The notes under the pieces were generated by a model. It did no database searches. It was not told where the DNA came from and saw nothing but the letters and a program-made list of their open reading frames with translations. A DNA stretch of 64,000 nt, from assembly GCA_902462155.1 (NCBI GenBank), contig CABQAQ010000002.1:1-64000 (forward strand). Direction: 5' to 3'. The translations under genes were made by a program, and so were the position numbers. Positions 34,350 to 45,321 of the stretch are shown piece after piece. This stretch comes from an uncultured bacterium. Lineage in GTDB: Bacteria; Cyanobacteriota; Vampirovibrionia; Gastranaerophilales; Gastranaerophilaceae. How positions within the stretch are numbered: position 1 is the first letter of the stretch; each line of letters starts with the position of its first letter.

Positions 34350-36371
34350 ATGAGTATATCAGAGTCCAATAATATAAATAATACAAAAATCTATAAACTT
34401 AAACCAATTTCAACACAATTATCAGATATAAATATAAATTATACAATAGATTATGAAAATGAACTAAATGATTCACAACTGGAAGCAGTAAAAACAATTA
34501 ATGGTCCTGTACTTACTATTGCCGGTGCAGGTAGCGGAAAGACAAAAACTATAGTTTATAGATTAGCCAGATTAATAGAAAGTGGTATTAATCCAGCAAG
34601 TATTCTTCTTTTAACTTTTACAAAAAAAGCAGCAAATCAGATGGTTAATAGAGCTAGCTTATTATTAGATTCTCGTGTTGAAAGTGTTTTTTGTGGAACA
34701 TTCCATTCATTTTCTAACTATATTTTGCGGAAATATTCATCATTTCTTGAACTTAAAAATAATTTTACAATTTTAGATAAGTCCGATTGTGAAGATATTC
34801 TAAAACTTTTAATCTCTCAAAATATTAAAAAAACAGAAAAAAGGTTTCCTAAAAGTGCAACGATTATAGAAGTATACTCTATTGCTATTAATAAAAATAA
34901 AAGTATCGAATCAGTCATTGAACAGATCTATCCTAATTTTGCTTTTGCTGTAGAAGATATTAAAAATATATTGATAAAATATGTAGAATATAAAAGAGAA
35001 AAATCTCTTCTGGATTATGATGATTTATTATTATATTTAAAAACCTTACTTACATCTAATGAATCCGTTAGATTAAAAATATCCAACCAATATAAATATA
35101 TAATGATAGATGAATACCAAGATACAAACAGCTTACAGTCTGATATTGTAAAATTAATAGCCTATACACATAATAATGTAATGGCTGTAGGGGATGATTC
35201 ACAAAGTATATATTCTTTTAGAGGTGCTGATTTTAAAAATATTCTTAATTTTCCAAAGATGTTTGAAAATACAAAGATTATAAAATTAGAGCAAAATTAT
35301 AGAAGTTCACAAAATATTCTTAGACTGGCAAACAAAATACTTGAAAAAGCTAGCCAAAAATATACAAAAGAACTATTTTCAAATATTAAATTTGAACAAA
35401 AACCTATACTGGTTTCTGCAAATGATATGGAATTTGAAGCAAAATTTGTAACTCAAAGAATACTAGAACTTATACAAGAAGAAAATTTATCATTAAATGA
35501 TATTTCTATTTTATCAAGAAGTGCCAGATTAACTTATAATCTTGAAATTGAGCTATCAAAAGCTAATTTACCGTATAAAAAATTTGGTGGATTAAAATTT
35601 ATAGAAGCACGACATGTCAAAGATGTAATAGCATTTTTAAGATGTATCGTCAATCCTGATGATTTTATAAGTTTAAATAGGATCTTACTTCTATTGGATG
35701 GGGTCGGTAACCAAACTGCATTAAAAATAATTCCAATATTTTCTCAAAACCTCCTTAGTACCACAAAAAAAACAAATAGTGATGAATTATTCTTTAATGT
35801 CAGCTTAAAAAATAAATCCAATATAATATCTTTATTTAATTTTCTGAATAATATGAAAAATCAAATAACAAGCCCAAGTTATGTTCTAAAACAAGTATTA
35901 GACTTTTATACACCTATACTTAAAAGCAAATATGATGACTATCTGAAACGCATAAAAGATTTAGATCACTTGCTATTTATGTCAGAATCCTATAATAATC
36001 TAGAACAATTTATAAGTGATTTAGCATTAGAACCTCCTGATACATCAGTAACTGATGTAAAAGGAACATTTAAAGATGAGTATCTAACAATATCAACAAT
36101 CCACTCTGCTAAAGGTTTAGAGTGGAATACTGTGTTTATAATAGGTGCTTGTGATGGTAAATTCCCATCTATTTTTTCGTTCAATAATCCGGATGATCTT
36201 GAAGAAGAATTAAGACTTTTTTATGTAGCTGTAACTCGAGCTAAAAAACATCTTTATATCTCATATCCCATAAATATGTATGATAATTATTCCGGATTTT
36301 TAATGTCAAAACCATCTCGTTTTTTAGATAACATTGACAATGATATTATTGATCGTTGGGTTTTAGCATAA
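34350..36371 (+). CDS. UvrD/PcrA-family ATP-dependent DNA helicase
   Basis: 673 residues from ATG 34350; an upstream TTG is less likely. Superfamily 1 motifs: I GAGSGKTKTIV, II MIDEYQDTNSLQ, III VGDDSQSIYSFRGAD, IV LEQNYRSSQNIL, V ISTIHSAKGLEWNTVF, VI LFYVAVTRAKKHLYIS. Unwinds 3'-5' during repair or replication restart. It ends just after motif VI without the C-terminal tail of PcrA. Divergent in order from the CDF operon, same strand. Confidence 0.93.
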   Translation: MSISESNNINNTKIYKLKPISTQLSDININYTIDYENELNDSQLEAVKTINGPVLTIAGAGSGKTKTIVYRLARLIESGINPASILLLTFTKKAANQMVNRASLLLDSRVESVFCGTFHSFSNYILRKYSSFLELKNNFTILDKSDCEDILKLLISQNIKKTEKRFPKSATIIEVYSIAINKNKSIESVIEQIYPNFAFAVEDIKNILIKYVEYKREKSLLDYDDLLLYLKTLLTSNESVRLKISNQYKYIMIDEYQDTNSLQSDIVKLIAYTHNNVMAVGDDSQSIYSFRGADFKNILNFPKMFENTKIIKLEQNYRSSQNILRLANKILEKASQKYTKELFSNIKFEQKPILVSANDMEFEAKFVTQRILELIQEENLSLNDISILSRSARLTYNLEIELSKANLPYKKFGGLKFIEARHVKDVIAFLRCIVNPDDFISLNRILLLLDGVGNQTALKIIPIFSQNLLSTTKKTNSDELFFNVSLKNKSNIISLFNFLNNMKNQITSPSYVLKQVLDFYTPILKSKYDDYLKRIKDLDHLLFMSESYNNLEQFISDLALEPPDTSVTDVKGTFKDEYLTISTIHSAKGLEWNTVFIIGACDGKFPSIFSFNNPDDLEEELRLFYVAVTRAKKHLYISYPINMYDNYSGFLMSKPSRFLDNIDNDIIDRWVLA

Positions 36372-36385
36372 AATAACTATTTAAA

Positions 36386-38389
36386 CTAGCTTTTTGCATA
36401 AGTAATTCCATTTGGTGATTTTTCAGAAAAACAAGATTTAAATAATAGTTTGATTTTATCTCCTAAATTAGTATCTTTTGGTTCTTTTGGAGAAACTTTC
36501 ATAAAGTCTACTTTAGCTATTTTAACATCTTGTTTTCCATCTATTTTATAAAATACAGTATTAGAATGTCTATCAAAGTAAAAGTCCTTATTTTTAAATT
36601 TCAAAGAATATTTGCGTACATCTTTTTCATCAACTGTTCTAGCTAAGTAAGGGATAAGAAAAAGTTTCTTAAATTCCTCTTCGCTACAACCTATAGCTTT
36701 ATTAAAATTACCTTTTTTATCATATAGTTGATGTGTTGATAAAAACTGATCTACAAGGTTAACTTTTTGAGCATCATTACTAAACATAAATTGAGAAGCA
36801 AACACATCTAATTTAGCTTGAGGTTTAAGATCATCATATCTTACGTATAAATGGTATTTATCATTTGTTCCTAAAAAATAATGTGCTTTAGCATCTTTTC
36901 TTATTCTACTACCATTACTTACCGCACCTAAATTACTAACAGCGTGATTTTGGGTTTTATTTATTTTAAATCCTTGAGGATTAGATTCAATACCACTACC
37001 CTTATGTATTTTTATATAACGTTTGCCTTCAAAGATGATATCATTATCGTATTTACCAACAAAATCATCCTCTGACAAAATTTTAGGTTTATATCCATCC
37101 TTGTACTTAATACATTGTAATGAAAGATCACTTATCGGATAGTTTAAATTATCTACTTTTACGCTCTTTACCTGTGAATAAAATTTACCGGTATTTATAT
37201 CTTGTCTTCTTAAAACAACAGCAGTTGCAACCCCGTTAGTATGAGTATATGTTACCAGATATTTACCCGGTTCTTTTTCTACTACTTTTTGAATCTGTAT
37301 ATTTTTATGGTTTAAATTACTAAAATTTTCAAGCCCCTTTAATATTGTTTTAGCATCTTGGACATTAGATTTTAGATTTTTATAGTCTTGTCTTTGGGCT
37401 AATCTTTTTAAATCATCAGATCCACCTATTTTGATAAAAAATCGATCTTGTCCATCTTTTTTTATGTATTTCCCTATATATTCTTCTCCATTAATTTCAA
37501 TGCTAGCTTTATAATTATCTGATTTAGCAATATTAAAATTCTCTTTTAATTTAGATATTTCAATATTATGTCCTGATGGATTTACTTCTGCATAGATTGT
37601 AGTTTCACAATTTTCTATAACCTTAAACACATCCGGCAATACATCAGAATCTTTTGATATAGTATTTATTTTTTTTGATGATAAATGTTTTAAAGCTTTA
37701 GAGTCTAGTGTTAATAATAAATTGTCATAATCATCTTTGCCTATTTTCCTTACATCTTGATCTAAGTTTTCTACAAAATTATAAGATAAACTATTCTGAG
37801 GCAAGTTTATATTATTACTTAGATTCTTTGGCATTCTATGATTATCTTGAACTGGAACATTAGTTTTCGAAACATTTTTTTTACCAGAAGAAAATATTTC
37901 ATTAATTTTATCTCCAGCTTTTGCTATATGAAATTTAAATTTATCTTTAAAACTTACATCTTTACCGGGAGTATTCGTAATATCAATATCACTTAACCAT
38001 TTACTTCTGATTTTTCCTAAAGAAAATAATGTTACTCCTGTCAATAAAATTGCACCTAGTGTTATACTAACAGCTGTTTTTTGATAATCTTGCTTGTTAG
38101 TATTTCTTTTATTAGAAGATAGCTGATTATAATCACTATAGAATCCTTCTGTAGGTTGATTTTGAAGTTCTAAATTATTATTAGAATTGTTATTAGTCGA
38201 ATTAATAAAGGTATCATTTTCAGGTTCATACGCTATCTGGTTATAAGAAGGATAATTATTAAGTTCTTGACTGGCTTGTTTTTGAATTTCATTATAATTA
38301 TTTGTATTTTTTCTTATTTCATCTAAGACAGCCGGATCATAATTAGCTAGATTTGGATTTAAAACTTGGTTACTAAGATTACTTACCAT
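36386..38389 (-). CDS. Asn-rich membrane-anchored unknown protein
   Basis: 667 residues with an AGAAGG ribosome site. Residues 1-100 are Asn/Gln-rich and disordered, followed by one membrane helix (AVSITLGAILLTGVTLFSLG, residues ~105-125). The remainder is soluble with many short beta-type units (GEEYIGKYIKKDGQDRFFIK, EGKRYIKIHKGSG). No catalytic motif is recognised. It shares composition and style with the large unknowns at 5458-9773 but no clear alignment. Convergent with the helicase, 14 bases apart. Confidence 0.6.
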   Translation of the reverse strand: MVSNLSNQVLNPNLANYDPAVLDEIRKNTNNYNEIQKQASQELNNYPSYNQIAYEPENDTFINSTNNNSNNNLELQNQPTEGFYSDYNQLSSNKRNTNKQDYQKTAVSITLGAILLTGVTLFSLGKIRSKWLSDIDITNTPGKDVSFKDKFKFHIAKAGDKINEIFSSGKKNVSKTNVPVQDNHRMPKNLSNNINLPQNSLSYNFVENLDQDVRKIGKDDYDNLLLTLDSKALKHLSSKKINTISKDSDVLPDVFKVIENCETTIYAEVNPSGHNIEISKLKENFNIAKSDNYKASIEINGEEYIGKYIKKDGQDRFFIKIGGSDDLKRLAQRQDYKNLKSNVQDAKTILKGLENFSNLNHKNIQIQKVVEKEPGKYLVTYTHTNGVATAVVLRRQDINTGKFYSQVKSVKVDNLNYPISDLSLQCIKYKDGYKPKILSEDDFVGKYDNDIIFEGKRYIKIHKGSGIESNPQGFKINKTQNHAVSNLGAVSNGSRIRKDAKAHYFLGTNDKYHLYVRYDDLKPQAKLDVFASQFMFSNDAQKVNLVDQFLSTHQLYDKKGNFNKAIGCSEEEFKKLFLIPYLARTVDEKDVRKYSLKFKNKDFYFDRHSNTVFYKIDGKQDVKIAKVDFMKVSPKEPKDTNLGDKIKLLFKSCFSEKSPNGITYAKS

Positions 38390-38609
38390 AATATTCTACA
38401 CCTTCTTATTATTCAACACTGAAACTTTATAATAACACTATATACTTTATATATTTATAAAAAATTTATTTACTATATTATTGTTAAAACGTTAATAAAT
38501 ATAATCAAAAAATTTACAAAACTTTACATACAAAATATCATATAATAATCTTAATATAAAAAATAATAATTTAAGCTAGTGTAAACCAAAAATGCCAAAC
38601 TCATTTAAT

Positions 38610-39296
38610 CTATACAATATTTTCTCGAATAGCTTTAACAGCAGCTTGGACTCTATCATCTACACATAATTTCTGTAAAATAGAACATACGTGTGCCTTT
38701 GCTGTATGAACACTAACAATAAGTTCTTTTGCTATTTCGGTATTACTTTTACCTTGAACTAAATGTTTTAAAACTTCTAATTCACGATCAGTTAATTGGG
38801 CTCTAGCATCTGATTGGCTAGATTTAGGTAATAAAGCCAAGTTTTCAGGTTTTGGAAATAAGTTTAAAGCCACTTTTGCAACACCAGGATCTAACCAACA
38901 AGCTCCTTTAGCTACGTTTCTTATTACTTCTGATAAAGTATTTGGTGTTATATCTTTCAAACAATATGCACAAGCTCCGGCTCCAAGAGCAGCAAGAATT
39001 TCTTCTTCTCTTTCGTGCGATGTAAGTATTATCACTTTACAATCTAAACCACTTTCCTTTATCTTTTGTGTAGCTTCAAGGCCATTCATTCCTGGCAAAC
39101 CTAAATCCATTAAAACAACTTTCGGCTTAAGCTCGTTAATTATTTTTAACCCATCGACAGCATTTTCTGATTCACCAACTACTTGTATATGCCCAAATTC
39201 GTTAAGACCTGAACGTAATCCTACTCGTGTCAATTTATAATCTTCAACAATTACTACTGTTATTACTTCTTCTTTTAATTCTGTTGATGTGCTCAT
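38610..39296 (-). CDS. NarL/FixJ-type response regulator
   Basis: 228 residues. Receiver domain with acidic pair near VIVEDYKLTR and phosphoacceptor Asp64 in VVLMDLGLPGMNG; a DNA-binding GerE/LuxR domain at 155-215 (LTDRELEVLKHLVQGKSNTE, then IAKELIVSVHTAKAHV). No histidine kinase gene is adjacent, so it is an orphan. The receiver resembles cyanobacterial orphan regulators, but that is a general impression. Confidence 0.9.
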   Translation of the reverse strand: MSTSTELKEEVITVVIVEDYKLTRVGLRSGLNEFGHIQVVGESENAVDGLKIINELKPKVVLMDLGLPGMNGLEATQKIKESGLDCKVIILTSHEREEEILAALGAGACAYCLKDITPNTLSEVIRNVAKGACWLDPGVAKVALNLFPKPENLALLPKSSQSDARAQLTDRELEVLKHLVQGKSNTEIAKELIVSVHTAKAHVCSILQKLCVDDRVQAAVKAIRENIV

Positions 39297-39405
39297 ATTT
39301 CTAATCTCCTAATAACTAATTTCTTTTACTGAACTATCTATTTCTTTTTACCATAATAGTTTTAAAAGAAATTATATATATTATCCTGTTGTATATTTTT
39401 TTTGA

Positions 39406-40674
39406 TTATTTATTACCCTTTTGGGCTAGACTCCCAATCATATAAAATGAACCACACACAACTAAAAGTTGATCTTTACTAAGATTTTTCATAAGAAGAT
39501 CTAAACCTTCTTGATTTATTATATTATCTTTTGTCTTACTAATCTCCTGTAAAATTAAAGGATTTACAGCATTTTCATATTCAAAGTTATAAAAATATAT
39601 GCTATATAAATTGCTATCCATAAGAATATTTAATATTTTCTCATATTCTTTGGTATTTATACACCCATATACCCATATTATTTTTTTATCAGGATAATAT
39701 TTTTCTATACTCTCTTTCAATTTTTTTGCTGCATCTACATTATGTGCCCCATCAAAAATTATATTATCTCCCTTTTTCTCCATTCGACAAGGCCATTTTA
39801 CTGTACTTAACCCTTTTATTAATGCTTCTTCTTCCATATTATAATTAAATCTATATTTTAATATATCTAATGTTTTAAATACAAGTTCTAAATTTTCTTT
39901 CTGCCATAAACCTATTAAGTTAAATAAATATTTCTTACCGTTTAATATTATATAATTTTTATTATCATTGAATAATAAATCAATATTATAATCAGACTCT
40001 TCTAAATAGGCTGATTTCAATTTTGCTTGTTCTTTTATTACATTATATCCTAGATTTGATTTAGAAATAACAACAAAAGAATTCCCTTTTATTATTCCTG
40101 ATTTTTCGTAAGCTATTTTATCAATTGTATCACCTAGTCTATCTTTATGGTCAATAGATATAGATGTAATAACTGAGATCATAGGATTATTAATTACATT
40201 AGTTGCATCAAAACGACCACCCAAACCTGTTTCTACTATCGCTATATCTACATTTTCATCTCTAAAATATAAGTACATTGCAATCGTTAATATTTCAAAC
40301 TCAGTTAAATGAATATTATAATCAAAAGACTTTTTATTGACTTTAAAAATATATTCGGCAAATTTTTCTTTAGGGATATCAATACCATTAATCTTTAAAC
40401 GCTCAGTATAATCAATTATATGAGGACTAGTATATAATCCGACTTTTTTATTAGCATATTTTAATATATTTGCTAATATTGAACATACAGAACCCTTACC
40501 ATTTGTTCCTGCAACATGCACAACTTTTAAACTTTTTTCCGGATTATTAAATTTCTCCAGAATAAATTTTACTCTATCAAGACTTAATTTTATGTGAAAT
40601 TTCCCATTCTTTGTTAATATTTTTAATGCTTTTTCATAATCATTTATAGAACTATCAGAAAAATGTTTGATCAT
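39406..40674 (-). CDS. folC: folylpolyglutamate synthase / dihydrofolate synthase
   Basis: 422 residues. Mur-ligase fold with ATP motif VVHVAGTNGKGSVCSIL near residue 50, and downstream VETGLGGRFDATNVI and IIFDGAHNVDAAKKLKESI. Adds glutamate to folates. It follows murG by 6 bases, at the end of the peptidoglycan cluster. murC, which would be expected here, is absent. Confidence 0.93.
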   Translation of the reverse strand: MIKHFSDSSINDYEKALKILTKNGKFHIKLSLDRVKFILEKFNNPEKSLKVVHVAGTNGKGSVCSILANILKYANKKVGLYTSPHIIDYTERLKINGIDIPKEKFAEYIFKVNKKSFDYNIHLTEFEILTIAMYLYFRDENVDIAIVETGLGGRFDATNVINNPMISVITSISIDHKDRLGDTIDKIAYEKSGIIKGNSFVVISKSNLGYNVIKEQAKLKSAYLEESDYNIDLLFNDNKNYIILNGKKYLFNLIGLWQKENLELVFKTLDILKYRFNYNMEEEALIKGLSTVKWPCRMEKKGDNIIFDGAHNVDAAKKLKESIEKYYPDKKIIWVYGCINTKEYEKILNILMDSNLYSIYFYNFEYENAVNPLILQEISKTKDNIINQEGLDLLMKNLSKDQLLVVCGSFYMIGSLAQKGNK

Positions 40675-40680
40675 AATTTT

Positions 40681-41835
40681 TTACTTTTCTTCTCCTATTG
40701 CTATTAAAAAAGTCTTAATAATATTATCTAAAGCTTTTGGATTCGATAATTTACAAGAGTTAAACTTCATTGTATTTAGTTTATCCTGATTATTTATTAA
40801 ATCCAAAATAGAATTATACAAAGTTTCCGAGTTGCAATCTTGATCAGAGATAATAACTGCAGCATTTGAATTTTTTTGTGCTTGAGCATTTTTCATTTGA
40901 TGATTAGAAGCAGCTTTAGGGTACGGTATTAAAATAGCCGCCGTAGATGTAGCATTTATTTCTGATAGACTTAAAGAACCTGCCCTTGAAATTACTAAAT
41001 CGGCCGTTGCTAAAATTTCGTGAATATTATCAAAATAAGGCTTTATTATTAAATTTTTATCTTTATCATAATTTGGATAAAATTCCTTTAGCTTTAATAT
41101 AGAGTCTTCATAATTTTTTTGTCCTGTCTGTATAATTATTTGAACCCTATTTGTATCAATTATTTTTTTTACAATTGGTAAAATAGAATAATTAATAGTT
41201 CTAGCACCTTGTGAACCGCCCATTGCAAAAATTATCAATTTATTTTTATCTAAATCTAATTTATCAAAATAATTTTCATTATTACAATTAAGAAATACTT
41301 CTCTTAAAGGATTTCCAAAAACCGTAATCTCTTTACATTTTATATATTGTTTTGCCTCTGAATAATTTAAATTTACAACCTTAGCATATTTAGAAAAAAC
41401 TCTAGAAACAAGTCCGGGAATAGCATCACTATCATGCATAACATAAGGTACTTTAGTTAGTATCGATGCTATAATTGGAGCTGCACTTACATACCCTCCT
41501 GTTGTAAATAAACCTAAAGGTCTATACTTTAAAAAGTAATATACAGATTTTATTATTGCTATATTTAATTTAAAAATCCAATTAATAAATCCAAAACTAA
41601 ATTTTCTTGGCATTCCTGTTATGCTTATAGGGAGAAAAGAAATATCCGGTATAGAGTGTTTAAAAATTTTATACTCAAGATTCTTAGGATTGCCAATATA
41701 AAAAACTTTAAAAGAATGATCATAAAGTTTATTTGCTATAGCCAAAGCAGGGTAAATATGACCACCAGTACCACCACCTGATATAAAAATCACTTTTTCA
41801 GATAGTTTTTTAAGTCTTTCTTCTTTCCCATTCAT
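40681..41835 (-). CDS. murG: UDP-N-acetylglucosamine-N-acetylmuramyl transferase
   Basis: 384 residues from ATG 41835, with an AAGGA site; the ATG at 41856 has none. GT-B fold: ISGGGTGGHIYPALAIANKL near residue 20, FAMGGSQGARTIN near 205, and the sugar-donor motif VISRAGSLSLSEI. Makes lipid II from lipid I on the cytoplasmic face. Overlaps ftsW by 26 bases. Slightly longer N-terminus than usual. Confidence 0.94.
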   Translation of the reverse strand: MNGKEERLKKLSEKVIFISGGGTGGHIYPALAIANKLYDHSFKVFYIGNPKNLEYKIFKHSIPDISFLPISITGMPRKFSFGFINWIFKLNIAIIKSVYYFLKYRPLGLFTTGGYVSAAPIIASILTKVPYVMHDSDAIPGLVSRVFSKYAKVVNLNYSEAKQYIKCKEITVFGNPLREVFLNCNNENYFDKLDLDKNKLIIFAMGGSQGARTINYSILPIVKKIIDTNRVQIIIQTGQKNYEDSILKLKEFYPNYDKDKNLIIKPYFDNIHEILATADLVISRAGSLSLSEINATSTAAILIPYPKAASNHQMKNAQAQKNSNAAVIISDQDCNSETLYNSILDLINNQDKLNTMKFNSCKLSNPKALDNIIKTFLIAIGEEK

Positions 41836-42979
41836 AATTTTTAATCCTTTTGACACGCTTTTTAGAAATATTTAATAAAATTCCGACCATACACATAGAA
41901 ACAACTAAAGATGTACCACCATAACTAATAAACGGCATTGGAACTCCTGTAGCAGGAATCATAGCACTTGATACAGCCATATTGATAAAAGCTTGGATTC
42001 CTATAGATAACGTAATTCCTACAGCCATTAATTTTCCGAACATATCTTCTGCTCTTGAAGAAATTATCAATCCTCTATGAACAAAAGTACAAAATAATCC
42101 AATAATTAATACACACCCTATAAAACCAAACTCTTCGCCTAAAACAGCAAAAATAAAATCTGTATGACTTTCAGGTAACCAAAATAATTTCTGTTTAGAA
42201 TTTCCAAAACCAACCCCATTAAAACCTCCGGCTGCAAATGCTATTAACGATTGGATTATATTATATCCGGCTCCTAAAGGATCTATTTCAGGATTCTTCC
42301 AAATTTCTATTCTGCCTAGTTGGTATGACTTGATTGTAAATTTTAATGTAATTAATCCTAATGTTATTGCAGTAACAAATAATTTTAATGACCCGCCTGC
42401 ACTTAAATACATTACAACACTAGTTGCTAATAATAACAATACCATACTTAAATTAGGTTGTTGAAAAATTAATAATACCATCAAAACAACCGGTAAAAAA
42501 TAACTTACTATTTTATTAGAATTAAATACATTACAATTTCTATTAAAAGCAGTAGCCATAAGCATAATAACAGATAATTTTGCCATCTCTGATGGTTGAA
42601 ATTGAAAAGGACCTATCATCATCCATCTCTTAGCATTATTTACCATTATTCCTAAAGGCGTAAAGTCTACTATAGCAAGCATAATAACTACAAACCACGC
42701 AAATGGTATTGCATATGATTTCAATTTTTTATATTCAAAATTAGTAAAAAACTTCAATCCAAAAAATCCAATAACAGCAAAAATAAATTGCCTTATAGCA
42801 AACGAAGCCGGATTAAGACCCTCTTGAATACATCTTGGTGAACCGGCGGAAAATGTCATCATTATTCCTATAATAACTAAAAAGGCCACCACTATTAACA
42901 CCACGTTATCTGGTGCCGAGATGAATAATTCATCGCTAAATTTACGTTTTACTAACCTCTTTGGCATTGATGATGACAT
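41810..42979 (-). CDS. ftsW: FtsW, peptidoglycan glycosyltransferase of the divisome
   Basis: 389 residues starting at ATG 42979 (an upstream start would extend 48 bases further into murD). About ten membrane helices, with SEDS motifs FGNSKQKLFWLPESHTDFIF and ATGVPMPFISYGGTSL. Polymerises lipid II at the septum together with a class B PBP. The start overlaps murD by 38 bases. Confidence 0.93.
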   Translation of the reverse strand: MSSSMPKRLVKRKFSDELFISAPDNVVLIVVAFLVIIGIMMTFSAGSPRCIQEGLNPASFAIRQFIFAVIGFFGLKFFTNFEYKKLKSYAIPFAWFVVIMLAIVDFTPLGIMVNNAKRWMMIGPFQFQPSEMAKLSVIMLMATAFNRNCNVFNSNKIVSYFLPVVLMVLLIFQQPNLSMVLLLLATSVVMYLSAGGSLKLFVTAITLGLITLKFTIKSYQLGRIEIWKNPEIDPLGAGYNIIQSLIAFAAGGFNGVGFGNSKQKLFWLPESHTDFIFAVLGEEFGFIGCVLIIGLFCTFVHRGLIISSRAEDMFGKLMAVGITLSIGIQAFINMAVSSAMIPATGVPMPFISYGGTSLVVSMCMVGILLNISKKRVKRIKNYEWERRKT

Positions 42980-44333
42980 ATTCTTTAAATTTTCTTCCTC
43001 TTTCCTCGTAATTCTTAAAACTATCAAAACTTGAACACGCTGGGGATAATAAACTTATCTCATTCCCTATTTCTATAGATTTTCTTACTGCTTCCTCTAA
43101 ATTAGCTACTTTATATATATTATTATAATTGTTTAGCTTCAAATTCTGATAGAACCTTTCGCTGGCTTCTCCATATAAAATTACATCAGATATAAATTCT
43201 TTAATACATTTACAAAACTCTGTTAAATCTGTATTTTTATCTCTACCACCAGCTATTAATGTTACTCTCTTATTTGGAAATGATTTTATTGCAACAATTG
43301 ATGCTTCAGGATTTGTTGCTTTTGAATCATTATAAAATTCTATATTACCTATTTTTTTTACAAATTCTATTCTATGTTCAACAGGATTAAAAGTCCGTAT
43401 TCGGGAATTAATCTCTTCATTACTTAATCCAAGCTCTTTTGCTACTATTATTCCTACCATTATATTCTGATAGTTATGATCACCTACTAACTTTATATCT
43501 TCTAATCTTATTATATTTTCTTCGTTTTTATCTTTTTTATATACTATCCAATCAATACTGTTTATAGTTTTTATAAAACAACAATCCTGATTTTCAAGGT
43601 TAGATCCAAAAAAGAACTTCTTACCTAAATATGATTTCCCAAATTCAAAAACGATCTGATCAACAGAACTAAATATTGCTAACAATGGTTTTTGATCACC
43701 TTTAAAAATTTTTGTTTTAGCTAAAAAATAATTATCTAACGAACCGTGCCAATCTATATGATCCGGTGTAAAGTTTAAAAAACAACTTATTTCAGGTTTT
43801 AATCTTTCTGTTAGCGCTAATTGATATGAACTTAACTCACAAACTAAAAAATCATTTTTCATATCTATTAAACTTGTAGGCGGTATACCTATATTTCCGC
43901 ATACTGGTGCTTTATATCGCTCACTTAAAATATGAGATACTATCATTGTTGTTGTTGTTTTACCATTTGTTCCAGTAATACCTATAAAAGGAGTTTTTGT
44001 TTGTATATATGCTAATTCTACTTCACTTATTACTTTAATGTTATTTTTCTTTAATAATTTAAAGATCTCCAGTCTAGTCGATATCCCAGGACTTGATACG
44101 GCAAAAAAAGAATCTTTCAAAAACGCTTCTGTATGCTCACCTAGTTCTAGTTTTATATTGTATTTTTTTATATCCTCTATTATTTCTAATTTATTATCAA
44201 AATCATCCAGCTTATTTTTATTACTTTCTGTGATATAACAAACAGCACCTTTTTTTGATAAATATTTTGCTGCTGATATTCCGCTTTTTGATAAACCTAA
44301 TATTAATATTTTTTTATTTCTTAAATCTTCCAT
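42942..44333 (-). CDS. murD: UDP-N-acetylmuramoylalanine-D-glutamate ligase
   Basis: 463 residues from ATG 44333, with an upstream GAAGA site. N-terminal UDP-binding ILILGLSKSGISAAKYL; ATP loop GITGTNGKTTTTMIV near residue 115; FYNDSKATNPEAS and LIAGGRDKNTDL further on. Adds D-Glu to UDP-MurNAc-L-Ala. 11 bases after mraY. Confidence 0.95.
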   Translation of the reverse strand: MEDLRNKKILILGLSKSGISAAKYLSKKGAVCYITESNKNKLDDFDNKLEIIEDIKKYNIKLELGEHTEAFLKDSFFAVSSPGISTRLEIFKLLKKNNIKVISEVELAYIQTKTPFIGITGTNGKTTTTMIVSHILSERYKAPVCGNIGIPPTSLIDMKNDFLVCELSSYQLALTERLKPEISCFLNFTPDHIDWHGSLDNYFLAKTKIFKGDQKPLLAIFSSVDQIVFEFGKSYLGKKFFFGSNLENQDCCFIKTINSIDWIVYKKDKNEENIIRLEDIKLVGDHNYQNIMVGIIVAKELGLSNEEINSRIRTFNPVEHRIEFVKKIGNIEFYNDSKATNPEASIVAIKSFPNKRVTLIAGGRDKNTDLTEFCKCIKEFISDVILYGEASERFYQNLKLNNYNNIYKVANLEEAVRKSIEIGNEISLLSPACSSFDSFKNYEERGRKFKEYVIINAKEVSKT

Positions 44334-44344
44334 TTTTATATCTT

Positions 44345-45319
44345 CTATCCAACCATTGTATATTTTATAAATAATGATACAGCTATTATACAACTTATTA
44401 AAGTAACTATTGTAAATACAATATCAATTTTTTTCTCCGACCAACCTGATAATTCAAAATGATGATGTATAGGACTCATTTTAAAAATTCTTCGCTTAAA
44501 AGTTTTATAACTTAATACTTGCAAAATAACAGACAATGTTTCTATAAGATAAATAATACCTATAAGAATTAACCAAATTTCAAATTTTGCAATAACAGAA
44601 ATAGCACCTAAAATTCCACCTAAAGCTAAAGAGCCTGTATCTCCCATAAAAACCTTTGCTTTTGGTTTATTAAAATATAAAAATCCAATACAAGCACCTA
44701 GAATGCTGGAACATATAATTGCTATATCTACTTTACCTATATATAGACAAATAATCGTACACGCTAAAAAAGAAATTATTAAATTTGAAGCAGCTAATCC
44801 ATCTAAACCATCTGTTAAATTAACCGCATTTGACACTCCTGTTATAAGAAATATTGCAAATATAGGATATAAAAATCCCAAATCTAAAGATAAAGGGCCT
44901 AAAATAATCTGAGTCTGACCACTTAAAGTAATATATAACGTAGGAAGGATAGATATCGCTATTTGTAAAAATAATTTTGACTTAGCCTTTAAACCACCAG
45001 CATTTGATTTATGTTTTATTTTATTTATGTCATCCATAAATCCTGCTAAAGTAAAGAATAATAATGTCAATAAAATAATCAACGATTCAGTTGTTACAAT
45101 TTGACGCATTAAAAGGGCTATTATTGAACTTATAACAACAGATAATACTATAAACATCCCCCCTGTAGTAGGTGTTCCACTCTTTATTTTATGCGATTCC
45201 GGTCCTTCTTCTCTTATATACTGACTGTACATTTTTTTCTTCAAAAATTCTATATATGGAACACCAAATAATAAAGATAATACTATCGATGTTAGTCCTG
45301 CTACTATTGCAAGTATCAT
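44345..45319 (-). CDS. mraY: phospho-N-acetylmuramoyl-pentapeptide transferase
   Basis: 324 residues, ten membrane helices. Acidic motif FMDDINKIKHK near residue 90, LTDGLDGLAASN near 170 and MSPIHHHFELSG near 285, all MraY hallmarks. Makes lipid I from UDP-MurNAc-pentapeptide and undecaprenyl phosphate. 2 bases after murF. Confidence 0.96.
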   Translation of the reverse strand: MILAIVAGLTSIVLSLLFGVPYIEFLKKKMYSQYIREEGPESHKIKSGTPTTGGMFIVLSVVISSIIALLMRQIVTTESLIILLTLLFFTLAGFMDDINKIKHKSNAGGLKAKSKLFLQIAISILPTLYITLSGQTQIILGPLSLDLGFLYPIFAIFLITGVSNAVNLTDGLDGLAASNLIISFLACTIICLYIGKVDIAIICSSILGACIGFLYFNKPKAKVFMGDTGSLALGGILGAISVIAKFEIWLILIGIIYLIETLSVILQVLSYKTFKRRIFKMSPIHHHFELSGWSEKKIDIVFTIVTLISCIIAVSLFIKYTMVG

Positions 45320-45321
45320 AT